Positions 21,219 to 32,900 of a stretch of 64,000 nucleotides of DNA are shown piece by piece. The stretch covers positions 124,001 through 188,000 of the forward strand of contig JAURVB010013270.1 in assembly GCA_033002965.1 (NCBI GenBank). The letters are read 5' to 3'. The translations under genes were made by a program, and so were the position numbers. How positions within the stretch are numbered: position 1 is the stretch's first letter; each line of letters starts with the position of its first letter. Below the pieces are notes generated by a model. The model saw only the letters and a list, made by a program, of their open reading frames with translations. It ran no database searches and was not told the DNA's origin. The DNA is from Piper betle. Lineage: Eukaryota; Streptophyta; Magnoliopsida; Piperales; Piperaceae.

Positions 21219-22072
21219 TGTAACACCCCGATTTCGGTTCACCTAAGAACCGAGTTAGAAATGTTACAATCAAGTGGAGTCATCTTAAAGTGGTCGGTCA
21301 GTAAGACTCGATCGATAAAATATATCGAAACAACCATCTTGGTGTCATGAGAATGGAAGACACCGTTAACTAAACGTCAAAACACATTTGCATAAATAAA
21401 AGTAAGAAAGTAAATAACTGCGCTAAGCTAAACTGTGTGTCGCATTTATTTGTCCTTCCACCAACGTCAGTAATGAATGTTACTTGTCCGAAAAAAATAA
21501 CTATTACAAACTGGCTAATGGGTTTTCTATTACCCATGAAAACACATAAAACTTCAAGATTCCCTCACACTGGGCGGTAAGCAAACATACTTAAGCAAGT
21601 GCTGGCTTGCATACATGGATCATAATCATATTCATACATCAACGCTTACGCCCTCACATCTTCCATATCACCTACCATGGTCCTCATGTGGCAAAAGGAA
21701 TAGTTAAGTTAGTGCCATAATTCTGGAAATGTGCTCTATTACACAGTACCCTCATACACCGCACTACCTCAGGGTTTTAATGAGTACTAGTGCGATCGAT
21801 ACATATCACTGCACCACTCACTCTCTTATTCGTTAAATCCATTAAAATGTGCGTACTTATATAATAAGCTTAAGGAAGAGGCATGTATCATACATTTCTA
21901 GAGCTTCAATTCGAAAACCAACAAGGTTTCACATCCTTGTAGTTTTATTAACCATGCGTAGAAAACACATCTAAATGGCCGAGCATCAGAGGGATACAAT
22001 AAAACACTGCCGATGCCATCCTATATATAAAACATGATTAAATTCAACACGCAAGGAGTCAAGCAGAGTGGG
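21219..22072 (-). mobile_element. Unassigned LTR-like sequence, antisense
   Basis: It begins TGTAACACCCCGATTTCGG, which on the minus strand would be a typical LTR end ...GGGGTGTTACA. It has no similarity that I can see to the other repeats here and no open frame of note. It ends where the D2 LTR starts. No matching TSD was found (ACACT on the left, GTGGG on the right), so it may be a truncated LTR. I see no gene. Confidence 0.4.
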
Positions 22073-24918
22073 TGTCAAACCCGTGACCCAAATCAGAGTT
22101 TTACATTACCGAACTAGTCGGTTAAATCGTTGTTCGAGTCAAGTCAGTTTCATGAACCACGTGCTGAGTCGAGGCTAGCCGTGAGTTATGAGCGATGAGA
22201 GTCTGGTGTACCTGAAGATATGATGATAACATCGAGAAGATGGTGAGAGATGAGTTATCATAATATATGAAAGTATGCAGTATCTTTCTTTTTATATGTT
22301 TGATCGTAGAAATAGTTTTAGGCCAAATAACGCATTGGGACGCGTTGGATCATATTCGGGTGGGTTATTAGTTATAGAGCATGTCATTTGGATGTTGTTG
22401 TGTTTGTTCTATTTTATGGGATTTTTCCATATTTTTCTAGATTTTTTAGGATTTATTACAAACTAGTTATTATTTTGACTCGAGTACAAATCGAGTCAAT
22501 ACTTATTTACGAGTTTGCCATTGGAGGTGTTTTTCTCCCTCCTGACACCTTCCTCACACCAAACCCAAGCCACCGCCACCGCCGCCGATGCCACACTGCC
22601 GCCTATCAATGCCGCCCCGCCCTGCCCCGCCATGCCCCCACGACCCACCTCGGACACCGTCTCGCAGCCACGACGCCGGAATCGCCCCACAAGCCGCGAC
22701 ACTCCCCTTGTCGATTCACCGCCGTCAGGGCCATGCCGCCACTGCCGTGACCCCGATGACCACCCCCTTGACCTCCCCGATGTTTCCCCCATACCTAACC
22801 CCGCCGTTGAAGCTGGCTGTGGGCCTGATCGGAATGCCCGACCGCCCCGAGCGAACTCGACACCGCAGCCGGCGGTCATCGCCGCCGCAGCCATCCTTGC
22901 TGTCACCACCATTGGGATGAGCTCGCTGAGCCGGTGCTAACCCTTACCCCGATTACCATGCCGGAATAGTAGCCAGAAAACCACCGGGACAGTTGCCGGA
23001 AAACAGCCAGAAGTCGCCGGAAAATTAGATTCATCGAAATTCGTCGGAAATCACGTGATCTTTCGCCGAATCCCTCCGATCGAACCCTATCGAACTTCAG
23101 ACGCCATAGGATGTCGAATTTGAGCCACGAATCCCGTGAGGTATAATTTAGTCTAACTTAATTATTTAAAAGTATTGATTATTAGAATTGCATGCTAGGA
23201 TTGGTGAATTGCGTGTTATAATTATATATATAAATGTAGAATTGATTAAGGATAAAATATGAAATTTGTTTGATTGAGTGGTTTTAAAAATGGAGGCTAA
23301 GAAACTAATTAGGCTAACTAGGTAATGATCATGATCTAATGCAAACTAGCCTAAGTAGACTTGCTAGAATTGACATAGGTTGATGTGTATTGATTGGTGC
23401 GTGATGGATGTATGTGTGATATAGGATGTATGACTGGATCATGAGCGGGCGTTAGTATTTAGTTTTGATGTGTAGGTACGGAGTAGGAGCTCGCCGCCTA
23501 GGTACGAGGACACGCTTGGAGCTTCTACCAGGTCCGTTTAGGACTCGTTCTCTGTTTTATGCTATTCTATTGTGTATTTGATTTATCATGTGCAGGATGA
23601 GTTAAGTGGCGTTTTATCGGATCGCACTTAACTCGGGCCATTTAGCCAACAGTTTTTTAGATTAATAACCCTCAAGGATGAGATCCCTCGAGTTAGTTTT
23701 CGAAATTAAGATCCACCACTAGTTGCCTTCGGGCCTATTGTATAAATCCCAACGTAGGCCTATATAAGTATAGTTTTGAGTTTGAGAGAGATGGAATGAG
23801 GGTTACTGACGGCCACAGCTTCAGATAGGGCGTGTGCACGGAAGAGCGGGCTCTGGAGCTTGGGAGAACCCACTTCCTTCCCGAAGGATCCGGACAACTC
23901 CACCTTTGAGTTCCTCAAACCCGGAGAAGTGTGGAGGTTTATGGGTACTGCAATGCAGCGCATGTCTAGACTTGTGGTTCAAAGGGTACTAAAGGTGACT
24001 ACCTGAGAGTGCTCGGCCTTTGCGCTGAAGGCCAGGAGTAATATGGAAGGTGTAGAGGGCGAAAAGGAATGAGATTTGATGTGAGAAGCGATAGAGAAAT
24101 GACCAAGGTATGAGAATGTGAAAGAAATGGGGACGTTGTCGACCCGAGGGCGGCGGTCCGATGACGACGGCTCTCATATGTGCCCTGATGAGTGTTCTTG
24201 AGGAAGTATATGGTTTTCATTCAACAGGAGAGTTTTCTCTCCTGTGCCAGATTGATATTAGTTATTTTCAAGGCCGGTAACACTCGTTACTGACGATTTT
24301 TCTATATATATGTAGGTGAGAAATGCGAGGGATGAAAGCTGTCGAGACAGCGGAGGAGCAGCATGGAACCGCGCACACATGTACCTGCTGCGTGTAATGT
24401 ATAAGGATGGTGTGTTAATGCTGTGTGAATGATAATTAAGAAGTTTTTGTCTTGATAAATTGCTTCGTATGAGACGAACGGATAAATGTGAATGAGTCGT
24501 GAGTTTGGAGTTTTGGCTCGGCTCAACTGAAATGAAAGAGATAATGACTGAATGCCATGGTAGATTTTTATGTTTTATCGTATTTTGATAAAATATTTAT
24601 ATATTCTTGTTGTGGACATGTTGGCCCCTATTGCACTTATAGGAGAGATTCTATCTATTTTTTTGTAAAAATTAATGAATTTTTATTTAAATTTCTTGCT
24701 TGTTGAATGGTTTTGTTTTGCTTGCATATCATAGCATGCATGTAGGACTACGTTAGAACCCAATTGTTCCAATTCGTGCATTTCATGGTTGCATCCCCAT
24801 CTTAAGATGCTGAGGGCAGATTCGGGTCGGCTTAACCGAACCAGTACATTAGCGAACGGTTCAGTCGCCGGTGACATTTTCGGGTCGGTTCACGGGTGAG
24901 CTGAAGCGGGGTGTTACA
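22073..24918 (+). repeat. 5' LTR of gypsy element D2
   Basis: 2846 bp from TGTCAAACCCGTGAC to GCGGGGTGTTACA, followed by a degenerate primer site (AATGGTATTAGGGC). It contains a CCACCGCC-rich stretch (22555-22900) that yields overlapping proline-rich open frames in several frames. These are compositional and I do not call a gene. A TATATATATGTAGG promoter-like motif lies near 24302. The matching D1 LTR is 238-6580. Confidence 0.75.
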
Positions 24919-25063
24919 ATAATGGTATTAGGGCTAACCTTGGTTGATTAAGATGGTGGATGTGTTACAGGTTACATGTGTGCCGAAGCTGCTCCGAGCT
25001 GTACCGACAAGTATTTTTCTGTCTTTATGTTTTGGTTCATAGATTTTCTTACGAGTTAGTGGT

Positions 25064-25922
25064 GTGACAGAACAGATCAGATCAGAAATTTGTAGCAAGA
25101 TGGTGACACAGACTTGCCGGATGCAGATCAGGACCCCATCGCCTCCATTGGCCAGACAGGACAGTCCTAGCCATGTTCATAGTGACGCCGCCTCTAGTCA
25201 ACCTTGGACTGCCATGCCACCAGTAGAGGTCAGTGTGCAAGTTTCAGCTAGCCGACGTAGTGAGAGCCATCATCGAGACAGTCGCCATGACCGAGATAGT
25301 CGCTGGGACCGAGATAGTGGTCGTGACAGTTACCGCACTAGAAGTAGTCGATAGGAGAGAGACGCATCGATCGCCAGGTTGGCAGAAGCTTAGATACAAA
25401 TGTAACAAAGTCAGGAAGAATTTAGGAGACAAATGCAGCAAGACCAAGAGGAATTCAGGAGAGAGCTTAGGCAGATAGCTCTTTCTTTGGCTAGAACTGA
25501 GAAGAGACCAGCAGTGGGTGAAGAGGCACGGGGAGAGCCAGCAGTTTCCGCAAACCCTCTGCTGCCGCCTCCTCCTCCACCACTGCAACAAAGGGCTACT
25601 CCAATGACAGCTCCTCTATTTGCCCTACTTCAGGCCAGGATGAGACCAGACATTAGTGGAACCGTAGCAGTAGGTAGCGGCCAGACTGCAGGCGAAAGTG
25701 GAGCTGCAAGATTTGACAGTGTACTAGCAGGTACGGGACCACAATTTCCCCGGTGTGAGCAAGGAGAAGGATCGAACAGATCAGTGGATAAACAAAAATT
25801 GGAACTGTGGCAGTACGAGAGGTTCGTGAAGAATGGTAGACGACCTTACTTTGGAAAGTTGGAGACAGAAGAGGCATTCTTGTGGATATCATTAGCTATA
25901 TGAGTGTTTGACACTATGGCAT
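25064..25922 (+). pseudogene. D2 gag, broken by nonsense codons and truncated by element E
   Basis: One frame runs from the start codon at 25064 to 25915. It is interrupted by three stops between 25352 and 25405 (TAG, TAG, TAA) and a TGA at about 25901. The N-terminal third is basic and serine-rich, with repeated RDS dipeptides (RDSRHDRDSRWDRDSGRDS), resembling an RS-like low-complexity region. A Q/E/R-rich coiled segment and a PPPPPP stretch follow, then the beginning of a capsid-like region (YERFVKNGRRPYFGKLETEEAFLWIS). The remainder is lost at 25923, where antisense element E begins. Assignment to gypsy Gag rests on position after a PBS and on similarity of the last part to gypsy capsid starts. 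Product inactive. Confidence 0.65.
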
Positions 25923-26294
25923 TGTAAGGACCCGCCATTTTTCTCAACATTGTGGGCCTAGCTGGCTAGGTGTTACTCACAATTTAGCAAATATGTCTAG
26001 CATTTCTAACAAACACATATATAAAGATCCCACAGTCTTGACCGTTTCCCAGTAGCCACACTTATTTCTAAAATAAAAAAAAAAAGGAGTCCCCATATTT
26101 ATTTTGCTCCATGCTCTGGTTGTCAATCACCTAATTTCGTATCTGCACACCTGCGGAGGCAATTCCGCGTTAGTGATTACAACACTATGTAGTATAATAG
26201 ATAAAACAAGTCAAGTACATTCCACTATTTCCCTTATGTTCATTTTAATATGCGGTGGAGCGATTCTACTATACTCCAAAACAATGCGGAGGAG

Positions 26295-26780
26295 GTATCC
26301 GCTGTGATCTGCACACCCCGGCCGTAGCCCTTTTGTGGGGAGGCTATCACTGCCATCTCCAGTGCCAGTGCCTCGCACACCCCGGCCGTAGCCTTTTTGT
26401 AGGGAAGTTATCACTATACTCAAGTGATTGCTACGCCCCGTTTGTGGGGAAGCTCTCACTACAAATTCTAGTGCCAGTGCCTCACACACCCCAGCCGTAG
26501 CCTTTTTATGGGGAGGCTATCACTGCACTCCAGTGCCAGTGCCTTGCACACCCCGGCTGTAGTCTTTTTATGAAGAAGCTATCACTGCACTCAGGTGATT
26601 GCTACGCCCCGTTTGTGGGGAAGCTCTCACTACCAATTCTAGTACCAATGTCTCACACACCCCGGCCATAGCCTTTTTATGGGGAGGCTATCACTGCACT
26701 CCAGTGCGATGGAGGAATCGTTGTGCCTTGCTCACCCCGGCCGTAGCCTTTTTATGGGGCGGCTATCACTACTCTAAAAT
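26295..26780 (-). repeat. A-type tandem repeat (about 60-65 bp unit) in E LTR
   Basis: About eight diverged units on the minus strand, built around GGCTACGGCCGGGGTG, a GGCACTGGCACT segment, and either GCAGTGATAGCC or GTGAGAGCTTCC. It is homologous to 28935-29455 in element A. Confidence 0.85.
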
Positions 26781-27434
26781 AATGTCGATGCATTACACAA
26801 TTTACGCGCATAATACGACCCCGTGTCGGACTGAGTCAATTCTTTGACCCCGGTTGCACTCGGTGCATGGTGGTTGAATCTGGGCTCAGGCCGACTTAGG
26901 CTACCAACAAGGAAAGTTCGATGTTCTACCTATTATACGTACTTGACTTGTGATTTCGTCTGATTGTGATCCGCTAACCCTAATCTGAATGAGGGCATAA
27001 AATTATACATTAGTATAATTTTATTTACATGAACCTACATGCAATTACATGACTAGTATAACTATCCATTTTGAAGATATAAAATATATCATGTTGGACT
27101 TCATTAATTATTTAATTTCCAGTAAGTCCAATGATAATTTGTAAAGACCCGGAAAAAAATAAATAAATAAATAAATATATATATATATGTATATATTCGA
27201 CGCGGTGGGATCGAACGTTGGTATCCATGAATTTATTTAAATTATTTACTCGCTACCCGGTTAATTATCAATTACCCGGTCAAGTGGAAAGTATTAGTTA
27301 ACCGGTTAAGTATTTTTACCCGGTTAAGTAAACCATACCATTTAACCGTTTAAACTAGTAAAGTGAACCGTATCACTTACCCATTTACCCGGCAACGAAG
27401 TGTGTTTTCATAAACCCTAGGCCTTCTTTCATTT

Positions 27435-27440
27435 TATAAG
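27435..27440 (+). promoter_or_regulatory. TATA box of A 5' LTR
   Basis: TATAAG in TTTCATTTTATAAGGAG, about 295 bp into the LTR. It is duplicated at 34998-35003 in the 3' LTR and equivalent to the B LTR box. It predicts a very long transcribed R/U5 region containing the tandem array. Confidence 0.6.
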
Positions 27441-28934
27441 GAGAAGGAGGGGGGGGCGTCATGCACATAAGCTCCTTGGACAAACGCCGGCTTCCCCATT
27501 GTTTTGGTAAGTTTCTTCCTCTCTTCTTCTTAGTTTGCATGCATACATATGATCAAAGATTATAATACAAGATAATCATGGAAACTAAGACCTGAAATCA
27601 ACAAGAAAAAGGGAGGATGTAACTGGATTAGAACCAGGAATTCACCCACGAACATAAGTTGCTGCCGTGCAGCAATTCTTGTGTGTTTGTGATTAATTAC
27701 AGCAACAAGTCATAATCTTTTGCTAATCAGTTGCTGCATCAACGTCCTTACTCATGTTGTAGTAATTAAAGGTGAGATTTCATAGAATTTACAGCCAAGA
27801 ATGGTAGCACGTCCTGCTGAAATTGCCAAGGATGGTAGCACGTCCTGCTGAATTGCAGCAACAGCACCATGGCGTTTGTGTCACGACCAGTTGCATATAC
27901 CACGCTGTAGGGTAGTGTTTCTCTTCTTCTGGGCGTTGGGTTGTTGTGCGGGAAGAAGGGGACGCGTGGGGCGGTGCTGCTGGCCACGTCTGAGTCGCCA
28001 TAGCAGCAGGTCGAGGTCGCCATGGCTGCTGGTTCGTCGCTGTGGTGGTGCAGTCGCCCTTTGATTGTTGCTGCTAATTTGGTTGCTAGGAAAGGGAGAC
28101 AATGGGTGAAGGATAGGATCTAGATTTTGGTCGAAAGAGAAGAGCTTGGTGCTGGTTTTGGGTGAAGAGAAGAATGGTGACGGGAAGAAGAAGAAGAAGA
28201 AGAAGAAGAATGGCAGTTTTGTAATTTCGGGTTGACTCGATATGGGTTGAGTTAAAAATCATAATAATAATACCAACTCGTGTTAAAATCATTGAAATAA
28301 TTAATTTAAAGGAATATGAGTTAAGTGGTCAAAATAATAAATTTATAAATTATTACATGAAATTAATAAATTTCGATCACGATAAACGGTAATTAATTAA
28401 TCGGCTGATTAAAAGCAATTAACTTAAATTGAAGGGTTATGAGGAATATTTAATAGAGACTTCACCTTTATCATATAAAAGTTATATTTGATAAATAAAA
28501 CGATTATTCTTATAATAAATTCGTAAAGTAAAATAATGGATCAATAAAAGATAATCGCGTAGAAATTACGCGATAGCATAATTAATTAAATAAAGAAGTG
28601 TTGAACCTTATCGAATTAAATAAATTAATTAATGTGGCATATATTAAATATTTAGTTGCATGCATTTTCGACGCGAGTAAAATTATACTAATGTATAATT
28701 TTATGCCCCGTTCATATTAGGGTTAGCGGATTACAGTCGGACGAACCCGCAAGTCAGGTACGTATAATAGGTAGAACATCGTATTTTCCTTGTTGGTAGC
28801 CTAGGTCGGCCTGAGCCCAGATTCGACCACCATGCACGAAGTGCAACCGGGGTTAAAGAATTGACTCAGTCCGACACTGGGTCGTGTTATGTGTGTGAAT
28901 CTTGTGATGCATCGATATTGTTTTGGAGTAGTGA

Positions 28935-29455
28935 TAGCCGCCCCATAAAAAGGCTACGGCCGGGGTGAGTGAGGCACAGCGATTCCTCCATCGCACTAGA
29001 GTGCAGTGATTGCCGCCCCATAAAAAGGCTACGGCCGGGGTGTGTGAGGCACTGGCACTGAGTGCAGTGATAGCCGCCCCATAAAAAGGCTACGGCCGGG
29101 GTGTGTGAGGCACTGGCACTAGAGTTGGCAGTGAGAGCTTCCCCACAAACGGGGCATAGCGATCACCTGAGTGCAGTGATAGCCGCCCCACAAAAAGGCT
29201 ACGGCCGGGGTGTGCAAGGCATTGGCACTGGAGTGCAGTGATAGCCTCCCCATAAAAAGGCTACGGCCGGGGTGTGCGAGGCACTGGCACTAGAATTGGT
29301 AGTGAGAGCTTCCCCACAAACGGGGCATAGCAATCACCCGAGTGCAGTGATAGCTACCCCACAAAAAGGCTACGGCCGGGGTGTGCGAGGCACTGGCACT
29401 GGAGACGGTAGTGGTAGCCTCCCCATAAAAAGGCTACGGCCGGGGTGTGCGGATC
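28935..29455 (+). repeat. A-type tandem repeat in 5' LTR
   Basis: Nine or so units of about 60-65 bp with two alternating variants. One has AAAAAGGCTACGGCCGGGG followed by CACTG...CAGTG and ATAGCC. The other has CTTCCCCACAAACGGGGCAT in place of the GGCTACGGCC part. Units can fold with GGCTA pairing to TAGCC and CACTG to CAGTG. Confidence 0.9.
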
Positions 29456-29861
29456 ACAGCGGACACCTCCTCCGCATTGTTTTGGAGTATAGCGGAATCG
29501 CTCCACCGCATATTAAAATAAATATATGAAAATGGTGGAATGTACTTGTTTGTTTTATCTATTATACTACTTAGTGTTGTAATCACTAACGCGGAATTGC
29601 CTCCGCAGGTGTGCAGATCCGAGATTAGATGATTGACAACTAGAGCATGGAGCAAAGTAATATGAGGACTCCTTTTTGTTATTTAATTGAGGAATAAGTG
29701 TGGCTGCTGGGAAACGGTCCAAGACTGTGGGATTTTATTATAAGTTATGATTTCTAATAATGTTTGACATAATTGCTTGTGACATAATTGCTTTAATTTT
29801 GAGTAACACCTAGCCAGTTAGGCCCACAATATTATCATGAAAAATGGCGGGTCGTTACAGG

Positions 29862-29873
29862 TGGTATCAGAGC
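29862..29873 (+). promoter_or_regulatory. Primer-binding site, initiator tRNA-Met
   Basis: TGGTATCAGAGC is complementary to the 3' end of plant initiator tRNA-Met and lies two bases after the LTR end. The same site is in B (13165, 13473), C, E and all TRIM internal domains. Confidence 0.95.
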
Positions 29874-29996
29874 CAAGTTTCCCAAAAGCTCACATCTTAT
29901 GACTCAAGTACCTTGTTGAAGAGTCCAATATCTATCTTTCTCCGTCATTAGGAAAAAAAAAAATTTTTTTTCTATAACATAACGAATAAATTTTAG

Positions 29997-32900
29997 ATGG
30001 CAGGCACCCGAAGGAAGTCGAGTCAAGCTGCGCAGTCGGACACAAACATGGAGAGTGTGTTAGGCCAAATTTTGACGGCCATACAGGGACTAGCGCAGGC
30101 TTCAGAAAATACCAGTTCTGTGGTTCAGAACATGGTGCAGAGGTTACCGGGATTGGTAATGGGGAATGGAGCTCCAAATTCGGCTGCGGGTCCTAGTAAC
30201 GTCCCAAATGGGAATCAGGGGAGCGCCCAAGAGCGGGTAGGAATGGCTGACCCGGGCGAGCGAGGAGAACTTCCAAACCCGGTGCCACCGGTAGTCCGAC
30301 AAGTGGTACTGCCAGTTGGGGATGACAGTGATCGATACACTGTAGAAAAATTTCGGAAGAACGGAGCTGAGGTATTCATTGGGGGAACTGATCCAATGAA
30401 GGCGGAGAGCTGGTTGGACATTATTGAGAAAGCATTTAGAGCTCTCTCTGTGCCTCATCGCCATCAAGTACGGTTGGCGACATGCATGCTTCAGGAGGAA
30501 GCATCATATTGGTGGAAGTCCATGGAGAAGACTGTGTTCCATCAACGGGAGATTTCGTCCATTCCTTGGGCGGAATTTGTAACAGCTTTCAATGGACAAT
30601 ATTTTCCTGAGTCTGTTGTTCAGAAGAAAGCACTGGAATTTGCCACTCTAACTCAGAAGGATGATTCAGTCCGAGAGTATGCCAAAAATTTCTTGCAATT
30701 GGAGAGATTTGCACCTGGGAGTCTGGCAACTGCCCGGGCCAGAGCAGACAAATTTTTCTGGGGGTTGAAGCCCGAATTGAGGAGTAGGGTTGCTACAGCG
30801 CCAAGAGGCACTATAACTGAAGTGATTGAAGCAGCCACTACTCATGAGTTGGTGTACGACTATGTCCGTGCACAGAAACAAGGGAAGGCTACTATACAAC
30901 ATAAGAATGCCAACCAGGGGAGTAGCAAAAACAGGTCTGAAGAACACCAGCAGCAGAACTATCAACGGAATGTCGATGGGAACCGAAAAAGGAAGTTTCA
31001 GGAGATTCCGTATCGACTATGTAAAAATTGCAACAAAATGCATTCAGGGCTATGCAGGGAGCCCCGTCGGTGCTACAATTGCGGAAGGATGGGACACTTA
31101 CAAAGCGATTGTCGTCAGCCCTTGAAGCAACAACAGGAGCAACCTGAAAAGGAGAAGACACCAGCTCCTAATCGCTACCCAGCACCTGCAAAACCAGTGG
31201 ACAAAGGGAAGGCGAAACTTTTTGCAGTCGACGTCGAGGACGCTGAGAACGAGGACCACACAGTTCGAGGTAAAATCCTGATTCAAAGTGTTAGTGTGGA
31301 TGTTTTATTTGATTCGGGGTGTACACATTCATTCCTATCATCCCGATTAGTTAAGAGTTTGGGACTCCAAACGTCTACATTACCTAAGACTTATAGGGTC
31401 ACTACTGCAACGGGAGACGGGGAAGTCACAACGTTAGGAGTGACTAACCTATCCTTGGATATACAAGGGAAACCCTATGTATGGAATTTCATTGTCTATG
31501 GGATAATAGGCTTTGATGTACTATTGGGAATGGACTGGTTGTCTGCACACCAGGCTTTCCTCGACTGTAAAGGGAGGAGAGTGTTGACTAAACCTTGTAA
31601 TTGTGAGATGGGGGTCATTTTCCAAGGGTCATGGAATGATTCATCCTCTTGTATTGTGTTGGTTAGTGAGGCAACTGAGTGGTTTGGTGAGGGTTGTAAA
31701 GTCTTTTCGGCAACTCTAGAAGAGTCTGAGTCCAAACCCAGAGAGTTGTCCATGATTCCGGTGGTAGCAGAATTTCCGGACGTATTTCCAAGTGAACTTC
31801 CAGGGTTACCTCCTAAGCGGGCAGTGGAGTTTGTCATTGACCTAGCACCGGGAGTATCACCAATTTCTAAAGCACCATACCGCATGGCTCCAGCAGAACT
31901 CAAGGAGTTAAAAAGTCAATTAGAAGAGCTGCTGCAGGCAGGCTTCATACGACCAAGTACTTCACCCTGGGGAGCCCCTGTTCTTTTTGTAAAGAAGAAG
32001 GATGGCTCACTTCGATTGTGTGTTGACTATCGCCAGCTCAATCAAGTGACAGTCAAGAATCGGTACCCCTTACCGAGGATTGATGATTTATTTGATCAGT
32101 TGAAAACAGCCGGAATATTCTCAAAAATAGACTTGCGGTCCGGATATCATCAACTGCGGGTGAAGGAATCTGACATACAGAAAACGGCTTTCCGAACTCG
32201 CTATGGACATTATGAGTTTCTGGTTATGCCTTTTGGTCTGACAAATGCACCAGCGGCTTTTATGTCACTTATGAACACGGTGTTCCACGAATACTTGGAT
32301 AAGTTTATTATTGTGTTTGTGGACGACATTCTGGTCTATTCAAATAATGAGGAGGACCATGGGAAACACTTGTCCATTGCTCTTCAAGTTTTGAGAGATA
32401 ATCAACTGTTCGCCAAATTATCAAAGTGTGACTTCTGGCTGAAGGAGGTGAACTTCCTCGGACATGTTGTCTCAAAGGCGGGAGTCGCTGTGGATCCATC
32501 AAAAGTGAGAGCAGTTACTGATTGGCCACAACCCAAGTCAGTCACAGATATCCGAAGTTTCCTTGGACTAGCAGGTTACTATCGGAAGTTCATTAAAGAT
32601 TTCTCCTTGGTGGCATCGCCAATGACTAAGCTTACACGCAAGGGGGTTAAGTTCGAATGGAGTAACAAGTGTGAGGAGAGTTTCCAATCTTTGAAGAAGA
32701 GTTTAACTACTGCACCAGTTTTGACTATACCAAATGGCAATGAAGGATTCGTGGTCTTCAGTGATGCATCTCTAGTGGGGTTAGGATGTGTCCTTATGCA
32801 AGATGGTAAAGTGGTGGCTTACGCCTCTCGCCAATTGAAGATTCACGAGCAAAATTATGCAACCCATGACTTGGAACTGGCAGCAGTGGTTTTTGCCCTA

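Larger units (their letters stand above)
27140..29859 (+). repeat. 5' LTR of element A
   Basis: 2720 bp, TGTAAAGACCC to GGCGGGTCGTTACA. Order: an AT microsatellite, ACCCGGTTA motifs, the TATA region, a segment with two copies of GGTAGCACGTCCTGCTGAA near 27803-27855, a GAA run (28180-28209), AT-rich sequence, the ACGGCCGGGG tandem array, a GCGG-aattgcct-CCGC hairpin (29591-29606), and a terminal part shared with the B LTR. Open frames in it are shared with the 3' LTR and are not supported as genes. Confidence 0.95.

Noticed and set aside
21219..22072. Complete solo LTR
   Set aside because: It starts like an LTR end, but the flanking 5-mers do not match and the other terminus is unclear.
22496..22940. 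Proline- and alanine-rich open frames on both strands in the D2 LTR
   Set aside because: Several frames overlap in a CCACCGCC-rich stretch inside an LTR, which points to composition rather than coding.
27766..28102. Repeated frames at 27766-28102 and 35327-35663
   Set aside because: These are the same positions of the two A LTRs; duplicate frames are expected and no motif is visible.
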